From Geoglobus sp. (GTDB taxonomy: Archaea; Halobacteriota; Archaeoglobi; Archaeoglobales; Archaeoglobaceae): 14,330 bases of DNA. Location: contig JALURI010000105.1 in the NCBI GenBank assembly GCA_027016965.1, forward strand, positions 1-14,330, in the 5' to 3' direction. This document shows positions 1 to 7,235 of the stretch, piece by piece. Below the pieces are notes generated by a model. That model saw nothing but the letters and a program-made list of their open reading frames with translations. It was not told the DNA's origin and searched no databases. Position numbers and translations under genes: made by a program. Numbering within the stretch: the first letter of the stretch is position 1; each line of letters begins with the position of its first letter.

Positions 1-200
1 AGTTTGAGACCAAAACAGGATTCATCATGGATTTCTATCTTTATTATCCCTCTTTCTGTTTCAAACCTGTTTTCAAGCTCTACAAATTCAATTCCAAGTT
101 CTTTCAGGATCTCGATAATAAGTTCAATAATCTCATCCTTTGTTATACCGCACAAGACCTCTATACGACACACCTCGCAATCCTGGAGCTGTAAAGGCAT
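1..200 (-). CDS. Unidentified small protein, 3' end beyond the left edge
   Basis: An open frame on the minus strand starts at ATG 200 (MPLQLQDCEV...) and stays open to position 1, so at least 66 residues are visible and the C-terminus is missing. A GTG at 173 (MCRIEVLCG...) is an alternative start. The visible part is acidic with a likely helix (TKDEIIELIIEILKELGIEF) followed by a strand-like segment (RGIIKIEIHDES). It carries Cys near the start and again at the visible end. Its start lies inside the last 13 codons of the radical SAM gene, which suggests translational coupling and a role in the same AOR-related module. I do not recognise the family. That the frame is coding is inferred from its open length, plausible composition and tight packing behind the upstream gene. 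Confidence 0.5.
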   Translation of the reverse strand, partial: MPLQLQDCEVCRIEVLCGITKDEIIELIIEILKELGIEFVELENRFETERGIIKIEIHDESCFGLK

Positions 201-1294
201 TCCGAGCATGAAACCTTGTTTGCGTAGCAGTCTATGTTCTGCTTGGCATACCAGCATCCTGAAACGTAGGGACAGTCTGCGCACCATGGAAAGCTGTCAT
301 CCAGGTTCTTTCTCAGCCTTTCGAACTCGGCTTTGCTTTCAACAGCATCATCAATGCTATCTGTTTTGAGATCTGAAAAAACAAACTCATTCACAACCTT
401 GTGATGTCCATTTACAAACTCATTGTGGGTGTAGGCAAACGTCATGCACGGGCTGACCATTCCATCAACTCTAACAAAAATCATGTCCTCGTAGGGACAC
501 TTTCTTGCCTTTGAATCTCCAAAGAACTCAGCCCTCTCAAAATCAACTCCATATTCCCTTGCAATGTCAATACTTTTCTCTACGATTCCTTCTGCATTTC
601 TTGCTATTCTGATTCTTTCTCTTGATTCAACAATGTAGGGAATATTTACAGAGTATCCATGGCTGTAAATTTTCCTTATCAGCTTCTGGTAAGCTTCCTT
701 GAACCTGCCCTTACCTCTGCTCCAGTCCTTAATTGCAGAGAGAATGAACCTGTCGTCAATGTCTGAGATCATATCAACATTGAACCTGCTTCCTTCAAAG
801 TAGAGAATCTTTCTGTAAATCTCTTCATCTCCAGCCACAACGTTTGTGAGCTGAACGTCTGCACCGCTTTCGGCTGAAATCCTGACAAGCTCGGGTAGAA
901 AGTTTATATTATCTGAGGTGACAACAATCTGTGTTACAGCCTTTTCTCCTGCCATGTCAAGCTTCTCCTTGAGTTTCTCAAACACAAGTCCTTTTCTGTG
1001 TCTGGCATCAAAGTCAAGAGAAATTGCAATCCTGTCAACCATTTCAAAAATCTCGTCAAAAACACCGTTTATCATACCGTTTGTGCTTATCAGCGTTTTT
1101 CCGTTAATGATCTTCAGGTAATCTTTAAGATATGGGTTCAGCAGAGGCTCGCCATAGCCGTAAAGCACTACCTCATCAGCATCTGCAATCTTTTCAACAA
1201 TTTCATGAGTAATGTCAGAAAAACCGTTTCTCTTTCTGAAACAGTACTCGCAGTCAAGATTGCATGATGTTGTTACCTCAAGCTGAACCTTCAT
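161..1294 (-). CDS. Radical SAM protein with SPASM-like Cys-rich C-terminus, probable AOR maturase
   Basis: 377 aa. The radical SAM [4Fe-4S] motif CNLDCEYC is at residues 11-18 (CxxxCxxC) and a GEP motif for SAM binding at 48-50. The C-terminal part holds nine more cysteines (266, 283, 338, 341, 347, 356, 363, 366, 375), as expected for a SPASM/twitch domain with auxiliary Fe-S clusters. The gene follows the AOR-family gene by 40 nt on the same strand. Radical SAM proteins next to tungsten oxidoreductase genes are known (Cmo-like, tungsten oxidoreductase radical SAM maturase), so assembly or modification of the tungstopterin enzyme is the likely role, inferred from context. No Shine-Dalgarno precedes ATG 1294. 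A TATA-like element at 1320-1330 would start a nearly leaderless transcript, so the gene may have its own promoter. The substrate is unknown. Confidence 0.85.
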   Translation of the reverse strand: MKVQLEVTTSCNLDCEYCFRKRNGFSDITHEIVEKIADADEVVLYGYGEPLLNPYLKDYLKIINGKTLISTNGMINGVFDEIFEMVDRIAISLDFDARHRKGLVFEKLKEKLDMAGEKAVTQIVVTSDNINFLPELVRISAESGADVQLTNVVAGDEEIYRKILYFEGSRFNVDMISDIDDRFILSAIKDWSRGKGRFKEAYQKLIRKIYSHGYSVNIPYIVESRERIRIARNAEGIVEKSIDIAREYGVDFERAEFFGDSKARKCPYEDMIFVRVDGMVSPCMTFAYTHNEFVNGHHKVVNEFVFSDLKTDSIDDAVESKAEFERLRKNLDDSFPWCADCPYVSGCWYAKQNIDCYANKVSCSECLYSSRIARCVV

Positions 1295-1319
1295 TAAAAA
1301 AATGGAAGGCTGGAAGATG

Positions 1320-1330
1320 ATAAATAATTT
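1320..1330 (-). promoter_or_regulatory. TATA-like promoter for the radical SAM gene
   Basis: On the minus strand AAATTATTTAT is centred about 31 nt before ATG 1294, which predicts an RNA start a few bases ahead of the start codon. The same 11 bases form the putative TATA region of the AOR gene at 3219-3229. It sits in the 40-nt gap after the AOR stop codon. Confidence 0.4.
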
Positions 1331-1334
1331 TAGC

Positions 1335-3182
1335 CTAAGATATTCCGAGTTCCTTCAGCTTCTCCTCTGTTGGAATTCCGTTAACCCAGCCTCTCAGTTT
1401 GTAGTATTCTTCCTTCATCTTTTCGAATTCGTCTCTTTTTATCACTTCTCCCTTTGTAGGACCTGTGGGCAATGGCTCCTCAAACAGTCTTCTTGGCAGA
1501 GTATCATTTTTTGCATTGAATCCGTATCTGTTGATTATGAGCCTCTCAAGGTTGTAAATTCTTTCACCTATTGTCAGAATGTCATTGGCTGAGATTTCCC
1601 AGCCTGTTACAGCTGAAAGCAGAGCAGCGTAATCATCGGCTCCCAAGGCGAAGGTTGTGAAGAGGCAGTTAACAGTTGAGTTGACAGTACATGTGAAGTC
1701 CTGGAATACCTTGACCCACTGGGCTTTGTCCCTGTATGTCAGCGGATCAATTTTCTCAGGCAGACCGATGATTTCAGGGCTTACAGTGTACCCAGTCACA
1801 TGACAACCTCCCCTGTTGGCTGTTGCGTAGTTCAATCCAATACCCTTTATACCCCTTGGGTCGTAAGCTGGCATCTCAAGTCCCTTAACACTCATTGAAA
1901 CATCCAGACCAAAGATTTCAGCCATCCTCTTTGACCCGAGGGCAAGATACTTGCCTATGCCGATTCTGTAAGCTGTTTTCCAGACTCCATCAACCAAGGC
2001 TGCGGAGCTTCCAAAGCTGTAGTCTATTCCCTGTGTTTCCTCATCTGTGATCTTGCCCTTCTCATAAAGCTCCATGGCACAGGCAATGGCTGCTCCCATC
2101 GAAATTGTATCAAGCCCCAGTTCATCACAGAGATGGTTTGCCTTTATTATTGCCTCAAGGTCTATTACTCCTGTGTCGTTACCGAGACTCCAGATTGACT
2201 CATACTCAGGACCTTCAGAGTCCTTTACCTGAAAAGCTCCGGCTTTGACCGATGTTGCCCTTGCACATGCTATTGAGCACCCCCAGCAGGCATGGTTTCT
2301 GTCCAGATATTTCTCAGCGAGAGTTTCACCGCTTATGTCATTTGCATTCTCATGGTATGCATACTGCCAGTTTTTATAAGGGAGAGCACCGCTTTCATTT
2401 ATCACATTGACAAGAACGGCAGTTCCATAATTTGGCAGTCCTTCTCCAGTAACAGGATTCTGCTTAACCTTATCAAGTGCTTTCTTTGCAGCTTCTCTGA
2501 ACTCCTCCTCTTTGGCTATTTCCGGTCTGAAGTTCCCACCAGCAACAATCGCTTTAAGCATCTTGCTTCCCATTACCGCCCCCACTCCAGTTCTCCCTGC
2601 TGCTCTGTGGTTATCGTTGATTATTGCAGCATAGTTAACCAGATTCTCTCCAGCCGGACCAATGCATGCAACGCTTACCTTCTCCTCATATCTTCTTTCA
2701 AGGGTTGAGGTTGTGTCAAATACATTTTTTCCCCAGAGGTCGTTAGCTTTCCTCAATTCTGCAACACCATCGATCACCTCGAGATATACCGGTTCAGAAG
2801 AGGCTCCTTCTACTACAATCATGTCAAAGCCTGCAAACTTCAGATAGGGTCCCCATCTTCCACCGCTGTTTGCAGAGCCTATGGCACCTGTCAGGGGACT
2901 TCTCAGTGTCATTACATGGTATCTTCCAGACTCCGGAAATCCAGATACGCCTGTAGCTGGACCTGTTCCAAAGATGAGAACATTCTCTTCACCAAAAGGA
3001 TCAATGTCCCTGGCAGCCATACCTTCCTTCTCGTATTCTTTCAGATACTGCCAGAAGAGGTACACAGAATAGCCCTTTCCACCGAGAAAATTCTTTGCTA
3101 CTTCCTCGTCCACATCAATAACGTCCAGGGACCCACTTGAAAGTTCCACTCTCAGTATACTCCCCATAAAACCGTTTTCCAT
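1335..3182 (-). CDS. aor: Tungsten-containing aldehyde ferredoxin oxidoreductase family protein
   Basis: 615 aa from ATG 3182, preceded at good spacing by AAGGTGAT; an in-frame TTG at 3200 lies upstream of that Shine-Dalgarno and is less likely. The AOR family uses a tungsten bis-pterin cofactor and a [4Fe-4S] cluster to oxidise aldehydes to acids with ferredoxin. Cluster ligands are visible as CWGCSIAC (Cys299, 302, 306) with the fourth Cys at 506. The first pterin motif DELGLD is at 353-358. The Glu in GPEYE and the His in RGGCH, both conserved in the family, are present. The second pterin motif, normally DxxGLC, reads NSTVNC (501-506), so only the Cys is kept. Full length for the family, with no signal peptide, so cytoplasmic. 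The downstream radical SAM gene supports a W-cofactor enzyme. The aldehyde substrate cannot be told. Confidence 0.93.
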   Translation of the reverse strand: MENGFMGSILRVELSSGSLDVIDVDEEVAKNFLGGKGYSVYLFWQYLKEYEKEGMAARDIDPFGEENVLIFGTGPATGVSGFPESGRYHVMTLRSPLTGAIGSANSGGRWGPYLKFAGFDMIVVEGASSEPVYLEVIDGVAELRKANDLWGKNVFDTTSTLERRYEEKVSVACIGPAGENLVNYAAIINDNHRAAGRTGVGAVMGSKMLKAIVAGGNFRPEIAKEEEFREAAKKALDKVKQNPVTGEGLPNYGTAVLVNVINESGALPYKNWQYAYHENANDISGETLAEKYLDRNHACWGCSIACARATSVKAGAFQVKDSEGPEYESIWSLGNDTGVIDLEAIIKANHLCDELGLDTISMGAAIACAMELYEKGKITDEETQGIDYSFGSSAALVDGVWKTAYRIGIGKYLALGSKRMAEIFGLDVSMSVKGLEMPAYDPRGIKGIGLNYATANRGGCHVTGYTVSPEIIGLPEKIDPLTYRDKAQWVKVFQDFTCTVNSTVNCLFTTFALGADDYAALLSAVTGWEISANDILTIGERIYNLERLIINRYGFNAKNDTLPRRLFEEPLPTGPTKGEVIKRDEFEKMKEEYYKLRGWVNGIPTEEKLKELGIS

Positions 3183-3215
3183 GGCTACATCACCTTTCAA
3201 TTATATGGAATACAA

Positions 3216-3230
3216 TCTATAAATAATTTA
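3216..3230 (-). promoter_or_regulatory. Promoter of the AOR gene
   Basis: The minus strand reads TAAATTATTTATAG, centred about 42 nt before ATG 3182. An RNA start about 26 nt downstream would leave a leader of roughly 16 nt that contains the AAGGTGAT ribosome binding site. This fits the 60-nt gap between the histidine kinase stop and the AOR start. Confidence 0.5.
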
Positions 3231-3242
3231 TCATGATGAAGT

Positions 3243-4604
3243 TTACTCTTTCCTGAGCTTTATTTCAAAAACAGCTCCTGAGGGTTCATTGTCATATACG
3301 TTTATCTCTCCATTAAGCAGATCTATCACCTTCTTTGCTATGTAAAGTCCAAGTCCTGTGCTGTTTGATGTTGAGAAACCTTCATCGAAAATTATATTTT
3401 TCAGATCGTCAGGAATCCCCACACCGTCATCTGATATTCTTGCGACCCCAAATCTTCCAAGTGAGAAAACCTCAACTGTTATCTTTGGCTTTTTTCTTCC
3501 ACTGTGCATCACAGCATTTCTCATGATGTTGTCTATGACAGAATAAATTGCTTCATTTGCCCTGATATAAACATTGTTCAGAACGTACTCAATTTCAGCA
3601 ATGCTTTCATAATGTTTTCCGATCTCACTGACCACATCTGCAAGATTTATATTCATTCTTGCACCAATTGCTTCTTCAATTGCCTTGGTTTCTTTGATCA
3701 GCGTCTGTATTCTATCTATCTTTGAAAGTGCTGCTCCCCTCAGTGCATCATCCCCCATCTCTATATACCCTCTTATCACTGTCAGATCATTCAGTATGTC
3801 ATGACGAAGTATCTTGTTGATAACTGTCAGATACTCTCCGCTTTTTTTTAGTTCTTCAGCCAGCAAATGAAGATCTGTTGTCACTATCAGAATGACTGCA
3901 ACTGCAGGTTTGCCTTCAATGGTCATTCTCGAAGGTCTTCCTGTCACCCAGTTAACACTTCCATCTCTACTTATGATTCTCCAGGAGTAAGTCTCTGCTT
4001 TTCTTTTCCCAGCCAATCTCTCTCTGTATCTTTTTTCAACCATGCCTCTATCATCGGGATGTATGAACCTCATTGGATCCATGTGTTTCAACTCGTCCCA
4101 GGTATATCCAACAAGCTCCTGCATTGCCTTATTGGCGTAAATGAAGCTGGTATCGGAAACAACAAATGCAGGGGTTGGAGATTCATGAACAAGAGCTTTG
4201 AAAAGTTCAGAATCCTCTTTTAGCTTTTCTTCAAGTTTTTTTTCTCTTGTTATGTCTATCCAGCTCCCAATGGCATATATCTCTCCGTTGTGCTCCATAG
4301 ATAATACAAATCCTTTTACCCATCTGATCTCACCGTTTTTTCTCCTGTATCTAACTTCATATGTTACTGCTTCACCGTCAAAAACTTTCGAGAGCATCTC
4401 TCTTTGCTCTTTGATATCTTCCTCCATTGTAAGAATTGATATGGGTTTCCCTATTAGTTCATCTTTTTTATATCCTGTTGCAATCTCCACAATTTTATTT
4501 ACATAAATAAGCGTGAGATTCCGGTCACATATGTAAATTCCGGTAAGAGAATCGTCAGCTACCCTTTTCCAGAACTTTGTAGTGAATTTTTCGTCTATAT
4601 CCAT
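3243..4604 (-). CDS. Cytoplasmic PAS-PAS sensor histidine kinase
   Basis: 453 aa. Two PAS domains (about 10-120 and 130-245) are each followed by PAC-like segments (YRRKNGEIRWVKG and WRIISRDGSVNWVTG). A dimerisation/phospho-acceptor helix follows with the H-box IMRHD-like sequence ILRHDILNDL (His268). The ATPase domain shows an N-box with Asn359/Asn363, DDGVGIPDD at 392-400 (G1) and STGLGL at 415-420 (G2). No transmembrane segment or signal peptide is seen, so it should sense a soluble or redox cue in the cytoplasm. It belongs to the archaeal RHDILNDL-type kinases. No receiver or HTH output gene is in the window, so it is an orphan here. It lies 60 nt upstream of the AOR gene, which has its own promoter; a regulatory link is possible but unproven. 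Confidence 0.92.
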   Translation of the reverse strand: MDIDEKFTTKFWKRVADDSLTGIYICDRNLTLIYVNKIVEIATGYKKDELIGKPISILTMEEDIKEQREMLSKVFDGEAVTYEVRYRRKNGEIRWVKGFVLSMEHNGEIYAIGSWIDITREKKLEEKLKEDSELFKALVHESPTPAFVVSDTSFIYANKAMQELVGYTWDELKHMDPMRFIHPDDRGMVEKRYRERLAGKRKAETYSWRIISRDGSVNWVTGRPSRMTIEGKPAVAVILIVTTDLHLLAEELKKSGEYLTVINKILRHDILNDLTVIRGYIEMGDDALRGAALSKIDRIQTLIKETKAIEEAIGARMNINLADVVSEIGKHYESIAEIEYVLNNVYIRANEAIYSVIDNIMRNAVMHSGRKKPKITVEVFSLGRFGVARISDDGVGIPDDLKNIIFDEGFSTSNSTGLGLYIAKKVIDLLNGEINVYDNEPSGAVFEIKLRKE

Positions 4605-4625
4605 TAAAATATTCTTGTGAAGAAG

Positions 4626-4637
4626 TAAAATAAAAGT
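4626..4637 (-). promoter_or_regulatory. TATA box for the histidine kinase gene
   Basis: ACTTTTATTTTA on the minus strand is centred about 27 nt before ATG 4604, and no Shine-Dalgarno is present. This predicts a leaderless transcript starting at or next to the start codon. Confidence 0.5.
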
Positions 4638-4642
4638 TTTTT

Positions 4643-4786
4643 TCAGATTTTATGGGTGCTGAACAGATGGGTGTAAAATTTATTTTGGCATTCACATTCA
4701 GGACTGTCTCTTTGTATTGCAGTTAACATCTCATTTCCTTTGACTTCACAATCAAAAACATTATATTTCAGAGTGGAAAATCCCAT
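4643..4786 (-). CDS. Possible small zinc-ribbon-like ORF (47 aa), doubtful
   Basis: A minus-strand frame from ATG 4786 to TGA 4643 gives 47 residues with a protein-like core, YNVFDCEVKGNEML, followed by SPECECQNKF. The layout resembles a short zinc ribbon, but the first knuckle has C-x2-K instead of C-x2-C, while the second is CxC. No TATA box or Shine-Dalgarno stands ahead of the ATG, which lies 3 nt from the divergent start of the 193-aa gene. It may be a decayed zinc-ribbon gene, an expressed small protein, or chance. It shares strand with the histidine kinase, 38 nt upstream of its start. Confidence 0.25.
   Translation of the reverse strand: MGFSTLKYNVFDCEVKGNEMLTAIQRDSPECECQNKFYTHLFSTHKI
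4761..4768 (+). promoter_or_regulatory. TATA box for the DUF2150-SWIM-dut cluster
   Basis: TTATATTT is centred about 25 nt before ATG 4790 with no Shine-Dalgarno between, the arrangement expected of a leaderless archaeal transcript. Confidence 0.55.
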
Positions 4787-4789
4787 TCA

Positions 4790-5371
4790 ATGTTCTACAC
4801 TGAAGCCAGAATCAGAAACTGGATTGAGCGAATAAAGGAGGAAAACGTGGACATAGACAGCGGTGATGGGCTGGAAATATTTGATAAAATGCTGGATGAT
4901 TATATAATTGCCTGCATCAATCTGCTTAAAAGTGTGAAATCAAGAGAGGTGACAAAAAGTGATGCAAAAAAAATGCTGGAAGAGAGCAGCCCTCTTCTTA
5001 GGAAAAGGTATGATGCAGGTGATGAGATAAAAAATGAGCTCCTTGAAATTACATTAGAAAATATGGATGTGGTATCAAGAAGTCTCGAGCTTGTTCTTGA
5101 TGGAAAAATAAGCAAAAAATCCTTTGAAAAACTGCTGAAAGATGCTGTTGAGAAGGAAAAGAACGGCGATATGGAGGGTGCCCTTGAAGAGATAACAAAG
5201 ATGGGTGCAAAGCTTCTGTCAGGTGAAAAGTTGCCGGAAGATATTGAAATACCGGATGAGGATTTGGTTGTTATTGGGTGGCTCGATGCAATAGATGCGA
5301 TCAACACAGTCAATTTGCTTACAGAGATAGACAGATCTGAGATTCAGGAAGGAGATGACGATCTGGAATGA
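4790..5371 (+). CDS. DUF2150-like archaeal protein of unknown function
   Basis: 193 aa, strongly acidic, predicted mostly helical, with many Glu/Lys/Leu-rich stretches and no membrane segment. Size and features such as the acidic helical body and the near-C-terminal WLDAIDAINTVNLL segment fit the archaeal DUF2150 family as I remember it; a profile search would settle this. No catalytic or metal-binding motif stands out. ATG 4790 is supported by a TATA box about 25 nt upstream. It is the first gene of a three-gene cluster: its last 17 nt overlap the SWIM zinc-finger gene, and dut follows. The cluster implies co-expression, but no function can be assigned from sequence. Confidence 0.85.
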   Translation: MFYTEARIRNWIERIKEENVDIDSGDGLEIFDKMLDDYIIACINLLKSVKSREVTKSDAKKMLEESSPLLRKRYDAGDEIKNELLEITLENMDVVSRSLELVLDGKISKKSFEKLLKDAVEKEKNGDMEGALEEITKMGAKLLSGEKLPEDIEIPDEDLVVIGWLDAIDAINTVNLLTEIDRSEIQEGDDDLE

Positions 5372-5723
5372 TCTGAGGAAAATTGGAGAGCTGAAAAGCG
5401 ATGAGTTCGGACTTTACAGATATCTGTTAGAAAAATTCGGTAAGCGAGGAGATAAGGCTTTTTTCTATGTTCGGGAGAGGCGTGTTAAGAAATACAGGGA
5501 CTTTTTTGTTGTTGTTGGGAATGAGGAGTACATAGTTGACGAGAAATTCTGTACGTGCAGGGATTTTCAGATAAATTTGAGAGCCAAAAAGCCATGTTCT
5601 CACATAATTGCCGTTGAGATCGCAAAAAATCTCGGAAAGTACGATAAAATAGACAAGTATTACATAGACTTCACAAGCATATCTACCAGGAGAGGATGGA
5701 GATTTGGTAGTGGAGTGAGGTGA
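5355..5723 (+). CDS. Small SWIM zinc-finger protein
   Basis: 122 aa. The SWIM motif is CxC-x12-CxH at Cys66, Cys68, Cys81 and His83 (FCTCRDF ... KPCSHIIAVEIA). The preceding region (FFYVRERRVKKYRDFFVVVGNEEYIVDE) is the usual beta-rich lead-in in which the substrate or its label is read. SWIM domains bind zinc and take part in nucleic-acid or protein interactions; stand-alone archaeal versions have no settled function. The start overlaps the upstream gene by 17 nt. The GGAAGGAG stretch abuts the ATG at 5355, closer than normal for a Shine-Dalgarno; CTG 5337 is the only in-frame alternative before a stop. The next gene, dut, starts 4 nt after this stop, so the two are probably co-translated. 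Confidence 0.85.
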   Translation: MTIWNDLRKIGELKSDEFGLYRYLLEKFGKRGDKAFFYVRERRVKKYRDFFVVVGNEEYIVDEKFCTCRDFQINLRAKKPCSHIIAVEIAKNLGKYDKIDKYYIDFTSISTRRGWRFGSGVR

Positions 5724-5727
5724 TTGT

Positions 5728-6231
5728 GTGAGCTGTCTTTCAAAAAATGAGATCAGAAGATTGATTGAGAAAGAAGATCTGATCTCAGATTACGTGGATC
5801 TTGAAACTCAGCTTCAGCCAAATGGATTTGACTGTACTCTGAGAAAAATTGGGAGAATTTCTGGTGATGCCAGAATTGATTTTGACAACACCGAAAGAAT
5901 TCTGCCAGAAGTGAGCGATATTGAGTTCAGGAATGACTGGGTTTATTTGGGCAGGGGGTATTACAGAGCATACATAAATGAGATTGTCAGAATACCTGAG
6001 AACCTCATGGCTCTTGCAAGACCGAGATCAAGCCTGATAAGGGCAGGAGCAAATGTGCTGACTGCAGTGTGGGATGCAGGGTATCAGGGCAGGAGTGAGG
6101 TTGGGCTTGTGGTCTACAATGACAACGGAATATGGCTTAAAAGAAATGCAAGGATAGTTCAGCTTGTATTCTTCAACCTTGACAGTGAAACTGAAGGATA
6201 CTCAGGCATCTACAGAGGAGAGAACGTATAA
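5728..6231 (+). CDS. dut: Probable dUTP diphosphatase (dCTP deaminase/dUTPase family, archaeal type)
   Basis: 167 aa. Family motifs are RPRSSLIR at 98-105, the substrate-pocket segment AVWDAGYQGR at 113-122, and the C-terminal YSGIYRGEN tail that closes over the nucleotide. The family hydrolyses dUTP to dUMP and pyrophosphate, or deaminates dCTP, or does both. The deaminase TLE-type signature after GxxG is replaced here by SEVGLVVYN, which favours dUTPase only; this is inference from motif memory. Start GTG 5728 is chosen because GAGGTGAT at 5717-5724 lies just ahead. It is the last gene of the cluster; its stop codon directly abuts the stop of the convergent amidohydrolase gene with no gap. 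Confidence 0.85.
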   Translation: MSCLSKNEIRRLIEKEDLISDYVDLETQLQPNGFDCTLRKIGRISGDARIDFDNTERILPEVSDIEFRNDWVYLGRGYYRAYINEIVRIPENLMALARPRSSLIRAGANVLTAVWDAGYQGRSEVGLVVYNDNGIWLKRNARIVQLVFFNLDSETEGYSGIYRGENV

Positions 6232-7197
6232 TCAATTCCTTTCTATACTCTCTCTCAAAACCAGTTCAATATCACAGCTCTCAGTTCTTTTAATTACAGA
6301 ACATATGATTCTTTCAGGATCAACAATTCTGCTATACTTCACGAGCATGTAGCTATCAAAGAAAGGATTTCTTGTCCCTGCTTTAAAAAGCTCCTCACAG
6401 TCCAGAAAACAGCTTCCAAACTTGAGTTCGTCTAACATTGATGGATTTGCGATCATGGTATTGTCTGTACCGATAAGCCATCTGTCATACTCTGAAAGTA
6501 TCCTGTAGTTTTTCAGGTTGAAGACTTCAAAAAAAGCATTTGATCGGAAACATGATACAATATGTGTTCCCATATCCATCGCCTTCCTGAGCTGTTTTTT
6601 TTCTGCTCGGTTCATGTGAATGAGAAAATCCGGTTCAAGATCAAGAGCTCTTTCCACATCTTCTCCATTTACCTCTCCAGCGTGTATTGCGAATATCAGC
6701 TTTCTTTTTCTAGCAATCTCCCTGCACTCCTCAAGAAACGAAAAATCATGGTCTCTAGTACTGCTGAAGTTAAATCCCCTTGAGAGTTCAGCAAGTTTTT
6801 CAGCCTCTCTCAGATTCAGAGGTCTTGAAAGTGCAATCAGAATCCTGTCAGAATCAGCCTTCAGATAGAGTCTGTACCCGTTCAGTCCCCCTTCTCTGAA
6901 TTCAAGGGATGTGGACGATGTTCTCTTTATAACATCTATTGCCCTTTTCATACCTTCCACAATCCTGTTCTCATCTGTCTCCTGAATTTTTTTGAACTTG
7001 TATCCATCTGGACCTACAAGCCTGTTAAGGGACATTCTCGGTGCCTCGATAAAGGAATCGCCTGTGTGAGTGTGTGCATTGAAAAATGCCGGAATCAGAA
7101 CGTAATCGGGTTTCAGACCTGCAAGTTCAAATCTCCATTTATCATCTTTGATGAGATAACCTGTTTCACCGCTCTCAAAATCAAAGACTCTGAACAT
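6232..7197 (-). CDS. Amidohydrolase-superfamily metal-dependent hydrolase
   Basis: 321 aa from ATG 7197; an in-frame TTG at 7215 gives six more residues but ATG 7197 has a TATA box about 27 nt upstream and no Shine-Dalgarno, matching leaderless neighbours. The metal-ligand set of the amidohydrolase superfamily is complete: HTH at 42-44 (NAHTHTGDS), His172 (FAIHAGE), His194 (LIHM) and Asp245 (IGTDN). This set, with Glu after HAG, is closest to the cytosine deaminase/chlorohydrolase-like branch, which usually binds one metal and removes an amino or similar group from a heterocycle. The substrate cannot be assigned. A short beta-sandwich N-terminus precedes the barrel. It is a lone gene, convergent with dut and divergent from secG. 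Confidence 0.9.
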   Translation of the reverse strand: MFRVFDFESGETGYLIKDDKWRFELAGLKPDYVLIPAFFNAHTHTGDSFIEAPRMSLNRLVGPDGYKFKKIQETDENRIVEGMKRAIDVIKRTSSTSLEFREGGLNGYRLYLKADSDRILIALSRPLNLREAEKLAELSRGFNFSSTRDHDFSFLEECREIARKRKLIFAIHAGEVNGEDVERALDLEPDFLIHMNRAEKKQLRKAMDMGTHIVSCFRSNAFFEVFNLKNYRILSEYDRWLIGTDNTMIANPSMLDELKFGSCFLDCEELFKAGTRNPFFDSYMLVKYSRIVDPERIICSVIKRTESCDIELVLRESIERN

Positions 7198-7203
7198 AGC
7201 AAA

Positions 7204-7229
7204 ATTAAAATACAATCAGTTTAATATCA
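7204..7229. promoter_or_regulatory. Overlapping divergent promoters for the amidohydrolase gene and secG
   Basis: The 38-bp spacer between ATG 7197 (minus) and ATG 7236 (plus) carries TTAAAATA at 7205-7212, about 28 nt before secG, and on the minus strand GATATTAAAC at about 7219-7229, about 27 nt before ATG 7197. Both would give leaderless transcripts, and each TATA box lies between the other TATA box and its start site. Confidence 0.45.
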
Positions 7230-7235
7230 TTACCC

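Noticed and set aside
3183..3200. TTG 3200 as the start of the AOR gene
   Set aside because: Would place the AAGGTGAT ribosome binding site inside the coding region; ATG 3182 is correctly spaced from it.
4652..4726. 24-codon plus-strand frame MGAEQMGVKFILAFTFR... in the gap before the DUF2150-like gene
   Set aside because: Lies opposite the better-looking 47-codon frame, has no clear Shine-Dalgarno, and the nearest TATA-like run is the one assigned to the histidine kinase on the other strand.
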